From contig CAIQQM010000280.1 in the NCBI GenBank assembly GCA_903873945.1, positions 1 through 35,623 on the forward strand: 35,623 nucleotides of DNA, given 5' to 3'. A program made the translations under genes and the position numbers. Of the stretch, positions 25,617-32,736 are shown piece by piece. The notes beneath the pieces were generated by a model, which worked only from the letters and a program-made list of their open reading frames with translations, was not told the origin of the DNA and did no database searches. How positions within the stretch are numbered: position 1 is the stretch's first letter; each line of letters starts with the position of its first letter. The DNA is from an uncultured Verrucomicrobiota bacterium (GTDB lineage: Bacteria; Verrucomicrobiota; Verrucomicrobiia; Limisphaerales; UBA8199).

Positions 25617-27563
25617 ATGAGGTCTGCGTTGTTGCTGATCGACCTGCAAGAGGATTATCTCAAATCGCCCGGCCTTCTGCTAACCGCGGAGGCTTTGGGC
25701 GCGCGGGCTGCAACGCTGCTCCAAGGCTGCCGTCGGCAACGCCTTCCCATTATTCACATTTGGACCAGTGTGCGCCGCGATGACGACCGGCGGCTGCCGC
25801 ATTGGAAGCAAAACAATCGCTGGTTGTGTGTCGCGGGAACCCCCGGCCACCAACCGCCCGCTATACTGCGCCCGCTGGACGGCGAGATGATTGTCCACAA
25901 ATCCGGTTTTAATGCGTTCGCCGACGGTGACTTGGACCGTTTGTTGGCGCGGTTGAATTGCGACTCGGTCATCCTGGCTGGCTTGCACCTGCACGCCTGT
26001 GTTCGCACCGCTGCGGTAGAATGCCTGGAACGCGGTCTGCAAGTTTTCGTTGCCGAAGACGCGGTCACAAGCAACGATCCGATTCATGCCGCCGCTACCC
26101 GGCGCTGGCTCGCCGAGCGAGGCGTCCAATTTGAACCAACCGGCGCAGTTCTGTTGCGGTTGCAAGGCCACCCGGTTTCCAGATTGCTTCACCATTCACC
26201 CCGTGAATCCAACCGGTTGTTATTCGAAGTGCCGATCTCCGGCGCGGACGAAGTGTCCCGCGCAACCATTGGAGCGAGAAAAGCCGGGGCGAGTTGGCAA
26301 CAAACACAACTGCCCTTCCGTCTACAAATGCTTGAAAAGGTAGCCGGGCACCTGGAAGCCGCCGGGCCTGGTTTGGCCCGACAAATGGCAATTGAAATCG
26401 GCAAACCCATCTCCCACGCCCTCGAAGAAATGCGTCGCGCGGTTGCCAACGTGCGCGATGTGGTTCGGCGCGCCAAGGCCTTCCAACCACAGACCCGTGA
26501 ACCGGCGGGTCTGATCCGCCATCAACCACTGGGCGTCGTCGCGCTGATCTCACCGTGGAACAACCCGGTCGCGATTCCGATAGGAAAAATCGTTCCGGCC
26601 TTGGTCTATGGCAACACCTTGGCCTGGAAACCCGCGCCCGCCGCCACCCTCATCTCACAAAGGATCATGGAGCTGCTGTGCGAATCCGGAGTGCCGGAGG
26701 AAGCCGTGCAGCTCTTGAGCGGCGACCACACGACCGCACAACAGCTTGCCGCCAATGAAAATGTGGATGCTGTCACCTTTACCGGTTCGGCGGTCGGGGG
26801 TTTCGCTATTCAAGAGATCTGCACACGTCGCGTCGTGCCGCTGCAGGCGGAACTCGGCGGCAATAACGCTGCCATTGTATGGGAGGACGCCGATCTGCCG
26901 CAGGCCGCCGCGCAAATCGCCCAAGGGGCCTTCGGTTTCGCCGGCCAACGCTGCACAGCGAACCGCCGCGTGATTGTGCATGCGTCGCGTCTTGAAACGT
27001 TTTTGGTTGAAATGAAACTCGCCGCTGAAAAAATGGTTTGGGGCGACCCTCTGGAAACCGACACGGAGATCGGTCCGGTCATCAATGTCGTCAAACGTGA
27101 TGAGCAGGCGAGGGTTGTCGCCAATGCCCGGGCTGATGGCAGCGCGCGTTGGGTTGAGTTCATTCACGGTTCCCGCGTTACACAACCCTGGGCAAAGGCC
27201 GGCGCCTACGCGCAGCCGGTGATTGTCTGCTGCGATCGGCCCGAACACCCCTTGATACAGGAGGAAACCATGAGTCCGCTGCTGGTCGTCCAGCAAGTTC
27301 AGGATTTCCAGCACGCGCTGGTGTTGAGCAACGGGGTTCGTCAGGGTCTTGCGGCCGCGCTTTTCAGCTACAACCCCGAACTTCAGCAACGATTCCTGGC
27401 CGAATCCAGAGCCGGCATACTCAGGCTCAACACCGCCACGGCCAGCGCGGATGTCACGCTGCCGTTCGGCGGCTGGAAAACATCGGGCATCGGGCTGCCG
27501 GAACACGGCATCGGCGACCCGCTCTTTTATACACGCATGCAGACGGTTTACGGTGCGAACTGA
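25617..27563 (+). CDS. Fusion of isochorismatase-fold cysteine hydrolase and aldehyde dehydrogenase
   Basis: A 648-residue two-enzyme protein. Residues 1 to about 185 form an isochorismatase/nicotinamidase-type hydrolase with the complete triad Asp9 (LLLIDLQEDYL), Lys95 (VHKSGFNAF) and Cys128 (LHLHACVRTAAVECL). Residues about 200-648 form an aldehyde dehydrogenase with Asn315 (SPWNNP), Lys337 (WKPAP), Glu412 (AELGGNN) and nucleophile Cys446 (FAGQRCTANR); the cofactor loop (FTGS at 388-391) is present. Both halves therefore look active. The hydrolase would cleave a C-N, ester or enol-ether bond, and the dehydrogenase would oxidise an aldehyde to an acid or thioester; substrates are unknown. 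The start at 25617 was chosen because the hydrolase fold begins there and it lies eight bases after the upstream stop; the longer frame would overlap that gene. I do not recognise this fusion from a known pathway. Confidence 0.88.
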   Translation: MRSALLLIDLQEDYLKSPGLLLTAEALGARAATLLQGCRRQRLPIIHIWTSVRRDDDRRLPHWKQNNRWLCVAGTPGHQPPAILRPLDGEMIVHKSGFNAFADGDLDRLLARLNCDSVILAGLHLHACVRTAAVECLERGLQVFVAEDAVTSNDPIHAAATRRWLAERGVQFEPTGAVLLRLQGHPVSRLLHHSPRESNRLLFEVPISGADEVSRATIGARKAGASWQQTQLPFRLQMLEKVAGHLEAAGPGLARQMAIEIGKPISHALEEMRRAVANVRDVVRRAKAFQPQTREPAGLIRHQPLGVVALISPWNNPVAIPIGKIVPALVYGNTLAWKPAPAATLISQRIMELLCESGVPEEAVQLLSGDHTTAQQLAANENVDAVTFTGSAVGGFAIQEICTRRVVPLQAELGGNNAAIVWEDADLPQAAAQIAQGAFGFAGQRCTANRRVIVHASRLETFLVEMKLAAEKMVWGDPLETDTEIGPVINVVKRDEQARVVANARADGSARWVEFIHGSRVTQPWAKAGAYAQPVIVCCDRPEHPLIQEETMSPLLVVQQVQDFQHALVLSNGVRQGLAAALFSYNPELQQRFLAESRAGILRLNTATASADVTLPFGGWKTSGIGLPEHGIGDPLFYTRMQTVYGAN

Positions 27564-27590
27564 CACGGCCGGCTTGAACCCCACCTCGGC

Positions 27591-30500
27591 ATGCTGACAA
27601 CGGGAAAACATCTGATGGATTGGGACGAGTGGTACCGACAATACGATGTCGTTCCCAGCCTCCAGGCTCGGCTGCGGATTGTTTGCGAACAAATCATCGC
27701 CACGCTCGACGAGTGTCCTCCCGGGCCAATAAGCATCGTCAGTGTTTGTTCCGGGGATAGCCGCGACTTGGTCGGCGCTCTGCAACATCACTCGCGGCGA
27801 ACCGATGTCACCGCCATGCTTGTGGACAATCATCCCGAGTCGATCGCGCGCGGCAAGGCGGCGGCTGACCAAGCTGGGCTGGGGCGGCAGTTGCGATTCC
27901 TTGAGGCCGACGCAACTTTGGCCGGCAATTATGCCGGAGCTGTTCCGGCGGATCTCGTCCTCCTTTCCGGTTTCCTCGGTCACTTGCCCCACCATGACAT
28001 TCCCCGTTTAATTGAGAGCTTGCCCATGCTCTGCCAAACTGGCGGATGGACCATCTGGAATCGCCATCTCGTATTGCACGATGGACGCGATCAGGTTCCG
28101 GTCATTCGCGATTTGCTCCGTCGCGCAGAATTCTCGGAAGTTCACTTTGAAACGACCGCCCCGGATGGATTTGCCGTAGGCCGTGCCCGTTTCAGCGGGC
28201 AGGCCAGGCTTTTGGATCACGCGCGCGTGCTGTTCGAGTTTGTGGGCCTGGACCGCCTTTCATCGGGCGTCTCGCCGATTGAAAAACGACCGCCGGACCA
28301 CACAGCAGTCGTCATTCAGGGAGCGGAATTCCGCGGCGCAGCCATTAACCTTGGTCTGCAAGACGTGGAGCAGTCAATTCCTGCCCGCTTTGAACAGATT
28401 GCTATTCTTCATTCGTCCCGCACGGCCATCGGTTCGGGCGAGTGGCAACCAACCTATGCAGAGTTAAACGCCGCTTCCAATCGGCTGGCTTGGGCGTTGC
28501 TTTCCTGCAGTGGTGTGGCGGGAGATCGCGTGGGGCTGTTGCTGCGCCAGGATGCTCCGCTTATCGTTGCGATGCTCGCCGTTCTCAAAGCCGGGAAAGT
28601 TGTACTGGTGCTCAATTCCACCGAGCCACCCGTCCGCCTGAAACAGATCTTGGGTGATGCGGAGCCGATTGCGATTGTGACGGACTCAGCCAATCGCAGG
28701 CTCGTTGAAGAAATCGCAGAACCCTCTCATCGTGTTGTCCGTATCGAAGAACACCTCATCGGACCGGATCACGCTCCGGAAATCACCATTGGTCCGAATG
28801 AAATAGCCTTCCTCATCTACACTTCGGGTTCCACCGGCCGTCCCAAAGGAGTCATCCAAACGCATCGCAATATCCTGCACAACGTGCTTCGGCAAAGCCA
28901 TGGCCTCGAGTTGCGCGTGGAAGATCGCATCGCCCTGCTCGCGTCACCGAGTGGCGGCCAGGGTATGGCGACCACCTGGTCTACCCTGCTCAACGGCGCC
29001 ACCTTGTGTCCCTTCCCAACGACGGAACGCGGCGTCACCGGATTGGCAGAGTGGTTTTTGCAACATAAAATCACGGTTTATGTCTCGTCCGTCTCCGTGC
29101 TGCGTAATTTTGTGCGAACCTTGAAGAAGGATGAACATTTCCCTGCCGTGCGCCTGGTGCGGTTTGCCTCCGAAGCAGCCACTGCCAATGATTTCCTCGC
29201 GTGCCAAAGTCATTTCGCCGAAAACTGCACTGCGCTAAATACGTTTTCCTCCTCTGAGACCGGCAACATTACCCGTTATCGCCTCACCTCAAAAACCTGT
29301 GTCGATACCGGAAGGTTGCCCATTGGAACAGCCACGGAAGGAATGGAGGTTTTATTATGGGATGAAAAGGACGGAGAAGTTGCTCCGGGTGAGGTGGGCG
29401 AGATTGTCGTGAGAAGTCGTTACCTGTCGCCGGGTTACTGGCGCAACGATGCCTTGACCGTCGCACGTTTTTCCGGAGGGGCCAACCCGGGTGATGTGAG
29501 ACTGTTTCGTAGCGGAGATCTGGCGCGTCGTACCGCAGAGGGGACGCTCATGTTCATGGGCCGCAAAGACAACCGGGTCAAGATCAGCGGATATCAGGTC
29601 GAGTTGACTGAGATCGAAGAGGCCCTGGTCCGGCAACCGGAAGTGGAAGGAGCGGTCGTCTGCGCCCGCCAAGCTTCCAATGGCGATAACTGCCTCGTTG
29701 CCTATGTGGTGTTGCATCGCGGCCAAAATGGCAACGCCGAAACGTTTCGACGTGCGTTGCGGACGGTCCTTCCCGGTTACATGGTACCGACCCATTTCAT
29801 CTTCCTTGATGCCTTTCCCGTCACTCCTCACGGCAAGATTGACCGCCAGGCTTTGCCCTTGCCAGACCCATACAAAACCTCTATCAGCCGCGCCGAAAGG
29901 CCGCAGGATATCGTCGAAACCAGGCTGGCCTTGATTTGGCAGTCTGTACTGGGCGTTTCGCCGATCGGCCGTTACGACGACTTCTTTGATTTGGGCGGAA
30001 CCTCGCTTCAATCAATAGAGGTAATGTTGCACATCGAAGAAGCCTTTGGCGCTGTCCTGCCACCCTCGACCTTGGCCGAATACAGCACCATCGAAAAACT
30101 CGCTCCGTTACTCACGCAGCACGTGGTGATCCCTTCCCTTGACCCACTCGTCGTGTTGCGCGCGGCAGAAAGCGGACGGCCGCTGTTTCTTATACATACC
30201 GGACAGGGCGATGTGACCACCTACGGCTTGCTCGCACGCCAGTTGCCGGGCCGACCGATTTATGGCCTGCAATCCATCGGCCTTCAGGGAGAAGCCTGGC
30301 CGCTGATGAGTGTGCCTGCCATGGCCCGACGTTACCTGGAGGAGGTCATCGCGAAAGACCCAACGGGTCCCTACCTGCTCGCGGCGACCTGCATGGGCGG
30401 CTTGGTCGCTTTTGAGATGGCACAAATGTTGATCCGCCAGGGTCGCACAGTGGGATTGCTGGCCCTGATCGACGTGCCTCATCCGCTTCCTGCTTGGCGG

Positions 30501-30887
30501 CATCATGCTTGGTCCGAGCGCTTGTACGGCACGTTTCGCGACCCGGTGCGGGATGCGTTTCGCATTTTACGTTGGTCGCTGATTCGCGTTCTGGGCCTGG
30601 GTCGCACCGGACGCTGGCTCCCCGCTTATCGGCGCTTTGTTGCAAATATGAACAGTCTCGCCGACCGTATCTACAAACCAAAATTCTATCCGGGCACGGT
30701 CACGTTCTTTACCACCGTTGACACACGGTATCCCAAGGAAGACCGCCGCCTGATGATGCGCCGTTATGCGCAGGAATCGCGCGTCATCTCTCTTTCCGGT
30801 AATCGCAGCCGCCTGTTCATCAAACCGGTCGTGAAGGAGTTGGCCCTTCAACTGCAAGCCTGCCTGAAACAAACCGGCAGTCAGTAA
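27591..30887 (+). CDS. One-module NRPS-like synthetase: methyltransferase - adenylation - carrier - thioesterase
   Basis: 1098 residues. Domains: (1) about 1-225, a SAM-methyltransferase-like domain (motif I VSVCSGDSRDLVGAL). (2) About 265-755, adenylation, with A3 LIYTSGSTGRPKG (408-420), A5 NTFSSSETGN (550-559), A7 FRSGDLA, A8 GRKDNRVKISGYQVE (from 657) and A10 Lys in TPHGKIDRQ. (3) About 775-845, carrier, with Ser805 in DFFDLGGTSLQS for phosphopantetheine. (4) About 860-1098, thioesterase. There is no condensation domain, so it activates and releases one acid rather than making a peptide alone. In the thioesterase the nucleophile elbow is ATCMGG (Cys934), and the expected catalytic His near the C-terminus is Arg1072 (SGNRSRL). 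In the adenylation domain the position of the amino-group-binding Asp appears to be Gly (in SPSGGQGMATTW). An alternative start at 27615 has a better GGGAAA upstream. It is last in the operon, 27 bp after the fusion gene. Confidence 0.88.
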   Translation: MLTTGKHLMDWDEWYRQYDVVPSLQARLRIVCEQIIATLDECPPGPISIVSVCSGDSRDLVGALQHHSRRTDVTAMLVDNHPESIARGKAAADQAGLGRQLRFLEADATLAGNYAGAVPADLVLLSGFLGHLPHHDIPRLIESLPMLCQTGGWTIWNRHLVLHDGRDQVPVIRDLLRRAEFSEVHFETTAPDGFAVGRARFSGQARLLDHARVLFEFVGLDRLSSGVSPIEKRPPDHTAVVIQGAEFRGAAINLGLQDVEQSIPARFEQIAILHSSRTAIGSGEWQPTYAELNAASNRLAWALLSCSGVAGDRVGLLLRQDAPLIVAMLAVLKAGKVVLVLNSTEPPVRLKQILGDAEPIAIVTDSANRRLVEEIAEPSHRVVRIEEHLIGPDHAPEITIGPNEIAFLIYTSGSTGRPKGVIQTHRNILHNVLRQSHGLELRVEDRIALLASPSGGQGMATTWSTLLNGATLCPFPTTERGVTGLAEWFLQHKITVYVSSVSVLRNFVRTLKKDEHFPAVRLVRFASEAATANDFLACQSHFAENCTALNTFSSSETGNITRYRLTSKTCVDTGRLPIGTATEGMEVLLWDEKDGEVAPGEVGEIVVRSRYLSPGYWRNDALTVARFSGGANPGDVRLFRSGDLARRTAEGTLMFMGRKDNRVKISGYQVELTEIEEALVRQPEVEGAVVCARQASNGDNCLVAYVVLHRGQNGNAETFRRALRTVLPGYMVPTHFIFLDAFPVTPHGKIDRQALPLPDPYKTSISRAERPQDIVETRLALIWQSVLGVSPIGRYDDFFDLGGTSLQSIEVMLHIEEAFGAVLPPSTLAEYSTIEKLAPLLTQHVVIPSLDPLVVLRAAESGRPLFLIHTGQGDVTTYGLLARQLPGRPIYGLQSIGLQGEAWPLMSVPAMARRYLEEVIAKDPTGPYLLAATCMGGLVAFEMAQMLIRQGRTVGLLALIDVPHPLPAWRHHAWSERLYGTFRDPVRDAFRILRWSLIRVLGLGRTGRWLPAYRRFVANMNSLADRIYKPKFYPGTVTFFTTVDTRYPKEDRRLMMRRYAQESRVISLSGNRSRLFIKPVVKELALQLQACLKQTGSQ

Positions 30888-30889
30888 TT

Positions 30890-31210
30890 TGACCTGCTGT
30901 CGGGAAACCGAGTCATTGCGGGTTGGAGGAAAATCGAATTGGCTGGTCCTGGAAAACGGGCTCATTGAGAGCTTCAACGGGAAGCTGCGCGATGAATGTT
31001 TAAACACGGAGTTGTTCTTTTCCCTTGCGGACGCGCGGGAAAAGTTGGGAAAGTGGCGGTGGGATTATAACCAGAGACGACCGCATAGCGCACTGGGTGG
31101 TCCGCCGCCGGCAGAATACCTCCAGTGTATGCGGTCAAAAACAAAACCAAACGGATCAGCTGATAGCGAATAACTCCACCCCGAGTGGACCAGAAGGCGG
31201 GGGCAGCTCA
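30890..31210 (+). mobile_element. Internally deleted IS3-family (IS407-group-like) element
   Basis: The right end is marked by GGCGGGGGCAGCTCA ending at 31210, whose complement starts TGAGCTGCCCCC, like IS3-family terminal repeats. A weaker left match, TGACCTGC (30890-30897), lies two bases after the synthetase stop. Between them only the last part of the transposase remains. The remnant cannot move by itself. The left end is tentative, and no target duplication was found. Confidence 0.6.
30949..31173 (+). pseudogene. IS3-family transposase (OrfB) C-terminal remnant
   Basis: About 74 codons match the end of the IS3-family integrase core: LENGLIESFNGKLRDECLN with the last catalytic Glu of the DDE triad, then W-x-x-DYNQRRPHSALGG and a PPAEYL end, a near-universal C-terminal pattern. 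The first two catalytic Asp, the helix-turn-helix OrfA and the frameshift region are missing. The frame stays open to a TTG at 30889, but the 20 residues before LENGL are unrelated, so this is a truncated pseudogene and not a small gene. It lies between the synthetase gene and a toxin-like gene, marking the right border of the biosynthetic operon. Confidence 0.88.
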
Positions 31211-31227
31211 CGGTCACCAATGAAAAA

Positions 31228-31596
31228 ATGAAACCGTTTCAGATTATCTTCAATCCGACGAGCGCGGCCGAGCTGGCCCGCATGCCCAAGGAATTGCAAT
31301 TGAAAATCCTGGGCGAGTTTCGCGGCTTGCCGCAACAAGTGATGAACACCGAGCTGGACCAATTCGGAAAGCTTGAGCAGGGCGGCCGGACTCTGCACCG
31401 CTTCCGTGTCGGCGATTATCGGGTCTATTTCGAGCGTCACGAACTGGGCCTCGTCGTCCACCGCATCCTCAATCGCCACACGCTGAAAGATTTCCTGTTC
31501 CGTTCCGGACTGAAGGCGGGCGAGGATGAAACACTGCAGGACAACCCCAGGTTCTGGGAAATGATCGAGGCCGCGAAGGTGTCAGCGCAGAAATAA
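31228..31596 (+). CDS. RelE/ParE-superfamily toxin-like protein, no visible antitoxin
   Basis: A 122-residue protein with the RelE/ParE fold pattern: a first strand (FQIIFNPTSAAELARMP), two helices, then the hallmark strands LHRFRVGDYRVYFERH and LVVHRILNRHTLKDFLF. RelE-type toxins cleave mRNA in the ribosome and ParE-type toxins act on gyrase. The catalytic residues of neither type can be assigned with confidence, and the C-terminus is about 25 residues longer than a typical RelE. No antitoxin-like frame is adjacent on either side. The gene begins 17 bases after the right end of the IS remnant, so an upstream partner may have been lost. It may be an orphan, a solo regulator or a decayed toxin-antitoxin system. 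Confidence 0.7.
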   Translation: MKPFQIIFNPTSAAELARMPKELQLKILGEFRGLPQQVMNTELDQFGKLEQGGRTLHRFRVGDYRVYFERHELGLVVHRILNRHTLKDFLFRSGLKAGEDETLQDNPRFWEMIEAAKVSAQK

Positions 31597-31648
31597 CGGG
31601 CAGCCACGGAAACGGACACGGATCTTCTTTGAGAAAGGGAATTATCAA

Positions 31649-32272
31649 TCAGGGTTGCGACTGTAGCTTTTTCTCGAATTTTTCCACCTTCGGCTGGATT
31701 ACCATGCGGCAGTAGGGCTGGTTGGAATTGTTCCGGTAATAATCCTGGTGGTAACCCTCGGCCTTGTAAAATTGTGTCAGCGGCACGATCTGGGTCACGA
31801 CCGTTTTGCCGAGTTTCTTCTGCTCTTCAGCCTTGGATTTTTCGGCCGCCGCCTTTTGGGCTTCGTCGCTGTAGAGGATGATGGAACGGTATTGGGTTCC
31901 CGTGTCTGCCCCCTGGCGGTTTAATGTGGTCGGGTCGTGGACGCTCCAAAACGTTTCGAGGATCTTCTCATAGGAGACAACGGTGGGGTCATATTCAATC
32001 TGAACCACCTCGGCATGGCCGGTGTCGCCCTCGCTGACCTCCTTGTAAGTGGGATTCGCTTTCGTGCCGCCCGCGTAACCGCTGACGACGGACTTCACGC
32101 CGGGCAGCATCTGATACAATGCTTCGGTGCACCAGAAACAGCCTCCGCCGAGAGTTGCGATTTCTGTGTTATTGGTTGGTCTGTTCATAGACTTCGTTTG
32201 GCCGAGCCCGACGGCCGTGCCGCCGAGCAACAGGGACAGGAACAACATTGGCCGGATTCTTCGGTTCATCAT
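31649..32272 (-). CDS. msrA: Peptide methionine-S-sulfoxide reductase, exported
   Basis: About 207 residues from the ATG at 32272. The hydrophobic leader RPMLFLSLLLGGTAVGLG is a signal peptide, so the enzyme acts in the periplasm or is a membrane-anchored form. The catalytic motif is GGGCFWCTEA with the nucleophile Cys of GCFW, followed by VVSGYAGG, TGHAEVVQIEYDP, FWSVHDPTTLNRQG and GTQYRSIILY, all standard MsrA signatures. A further Cys near the C-terminus (NQPYCRMV) may be the resolving residue. It repairs methionine-S-sulfoxide in exported proteins after oxidative damage. The frame is open upstream to 32482 but that extension has no similarity. It is convergent with the toxin-like gene; no msrB is visible. 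Confidence 0.93.
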   Translation of the reverse strand: MMNRRIRPMLFLSLLLGGTAVGLGQTKSMNRPTNNTEIATLGGGCFWCTEALYQMLPGVKSVVSGYAGGTKANPTYKEVSEGDTGHAEVVQIEYDPTVVSYEKILETFWSVHDPTTLNRQGADTGTQYRSIILYSDEAQKAAAEKSKAEEQKKLGKTVVTQIVPLTQFYKAEGYHQDYYRNNSNQPYCRMVIQPKVEKFEKKLQSQP

Positions 32273-32736
32273 TGCGTCAAACCTTGCATATTGTTGTGCC
32301 GCTGGCGAATTGCCCCGGCGGCGCGCCCTTAACGCTCCGCGCAACGGCGACCTGGGGAAAGGTCTCGACTCGCCGTGAAACGAACCCGTCCGGCATTGTC
32401 GGCATACGATTGTAACCTTTGCGCGCTTTCTAACGTCACCACACACGGTTACGCAAGCGCAGATTACAGAATTGTCATGCACGATTTATACGGCATTCAT
32501 CTTTTTCGGGTTCACTACACCACATTTTGCTGGTTACGGAAAAGGATTCTTAGAGTGAATAGAAATGGAAATAATCGTTCGGCGTCCGGGTGTTTGAAAC
32601 CTGTTCCAAGGGGTTTCGTGCTATCCTCCAGCTTTATCCCGGTCAGCGATGTCAACGGACCGGTCGTTGTGCCAGTAACTGTGCGATCCCCGCTCTCGCG
32701 ACATTTCCATCACGCTGGATATCCAGCCAGCGGCGC
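32273..32736. other. Intergenic region between msrA and the MFS gene
   Basis: 464 bp between divergent genes. Frames on both strands read as noise, including the N-terminal extensions of the msrA and transporter frames. It must contain both promoters, but no convincing boxes were picked out. No RNA gene or repeat was recognised. Confidence 0.5.

Noticed and set aside
30889-31173. A small intact gene after the synthetase
   Set aside because: Its content is the tail of an IS3 transposase lacking two of three catalytic residues, so it is a pseudogene.
23862-31230. Classic integrative element with att repeats of the tRNA 3' end
   Set aside because: I looked for a second copy of the tRNA 3' segment near the right border and found none, and there is no integrase gene.
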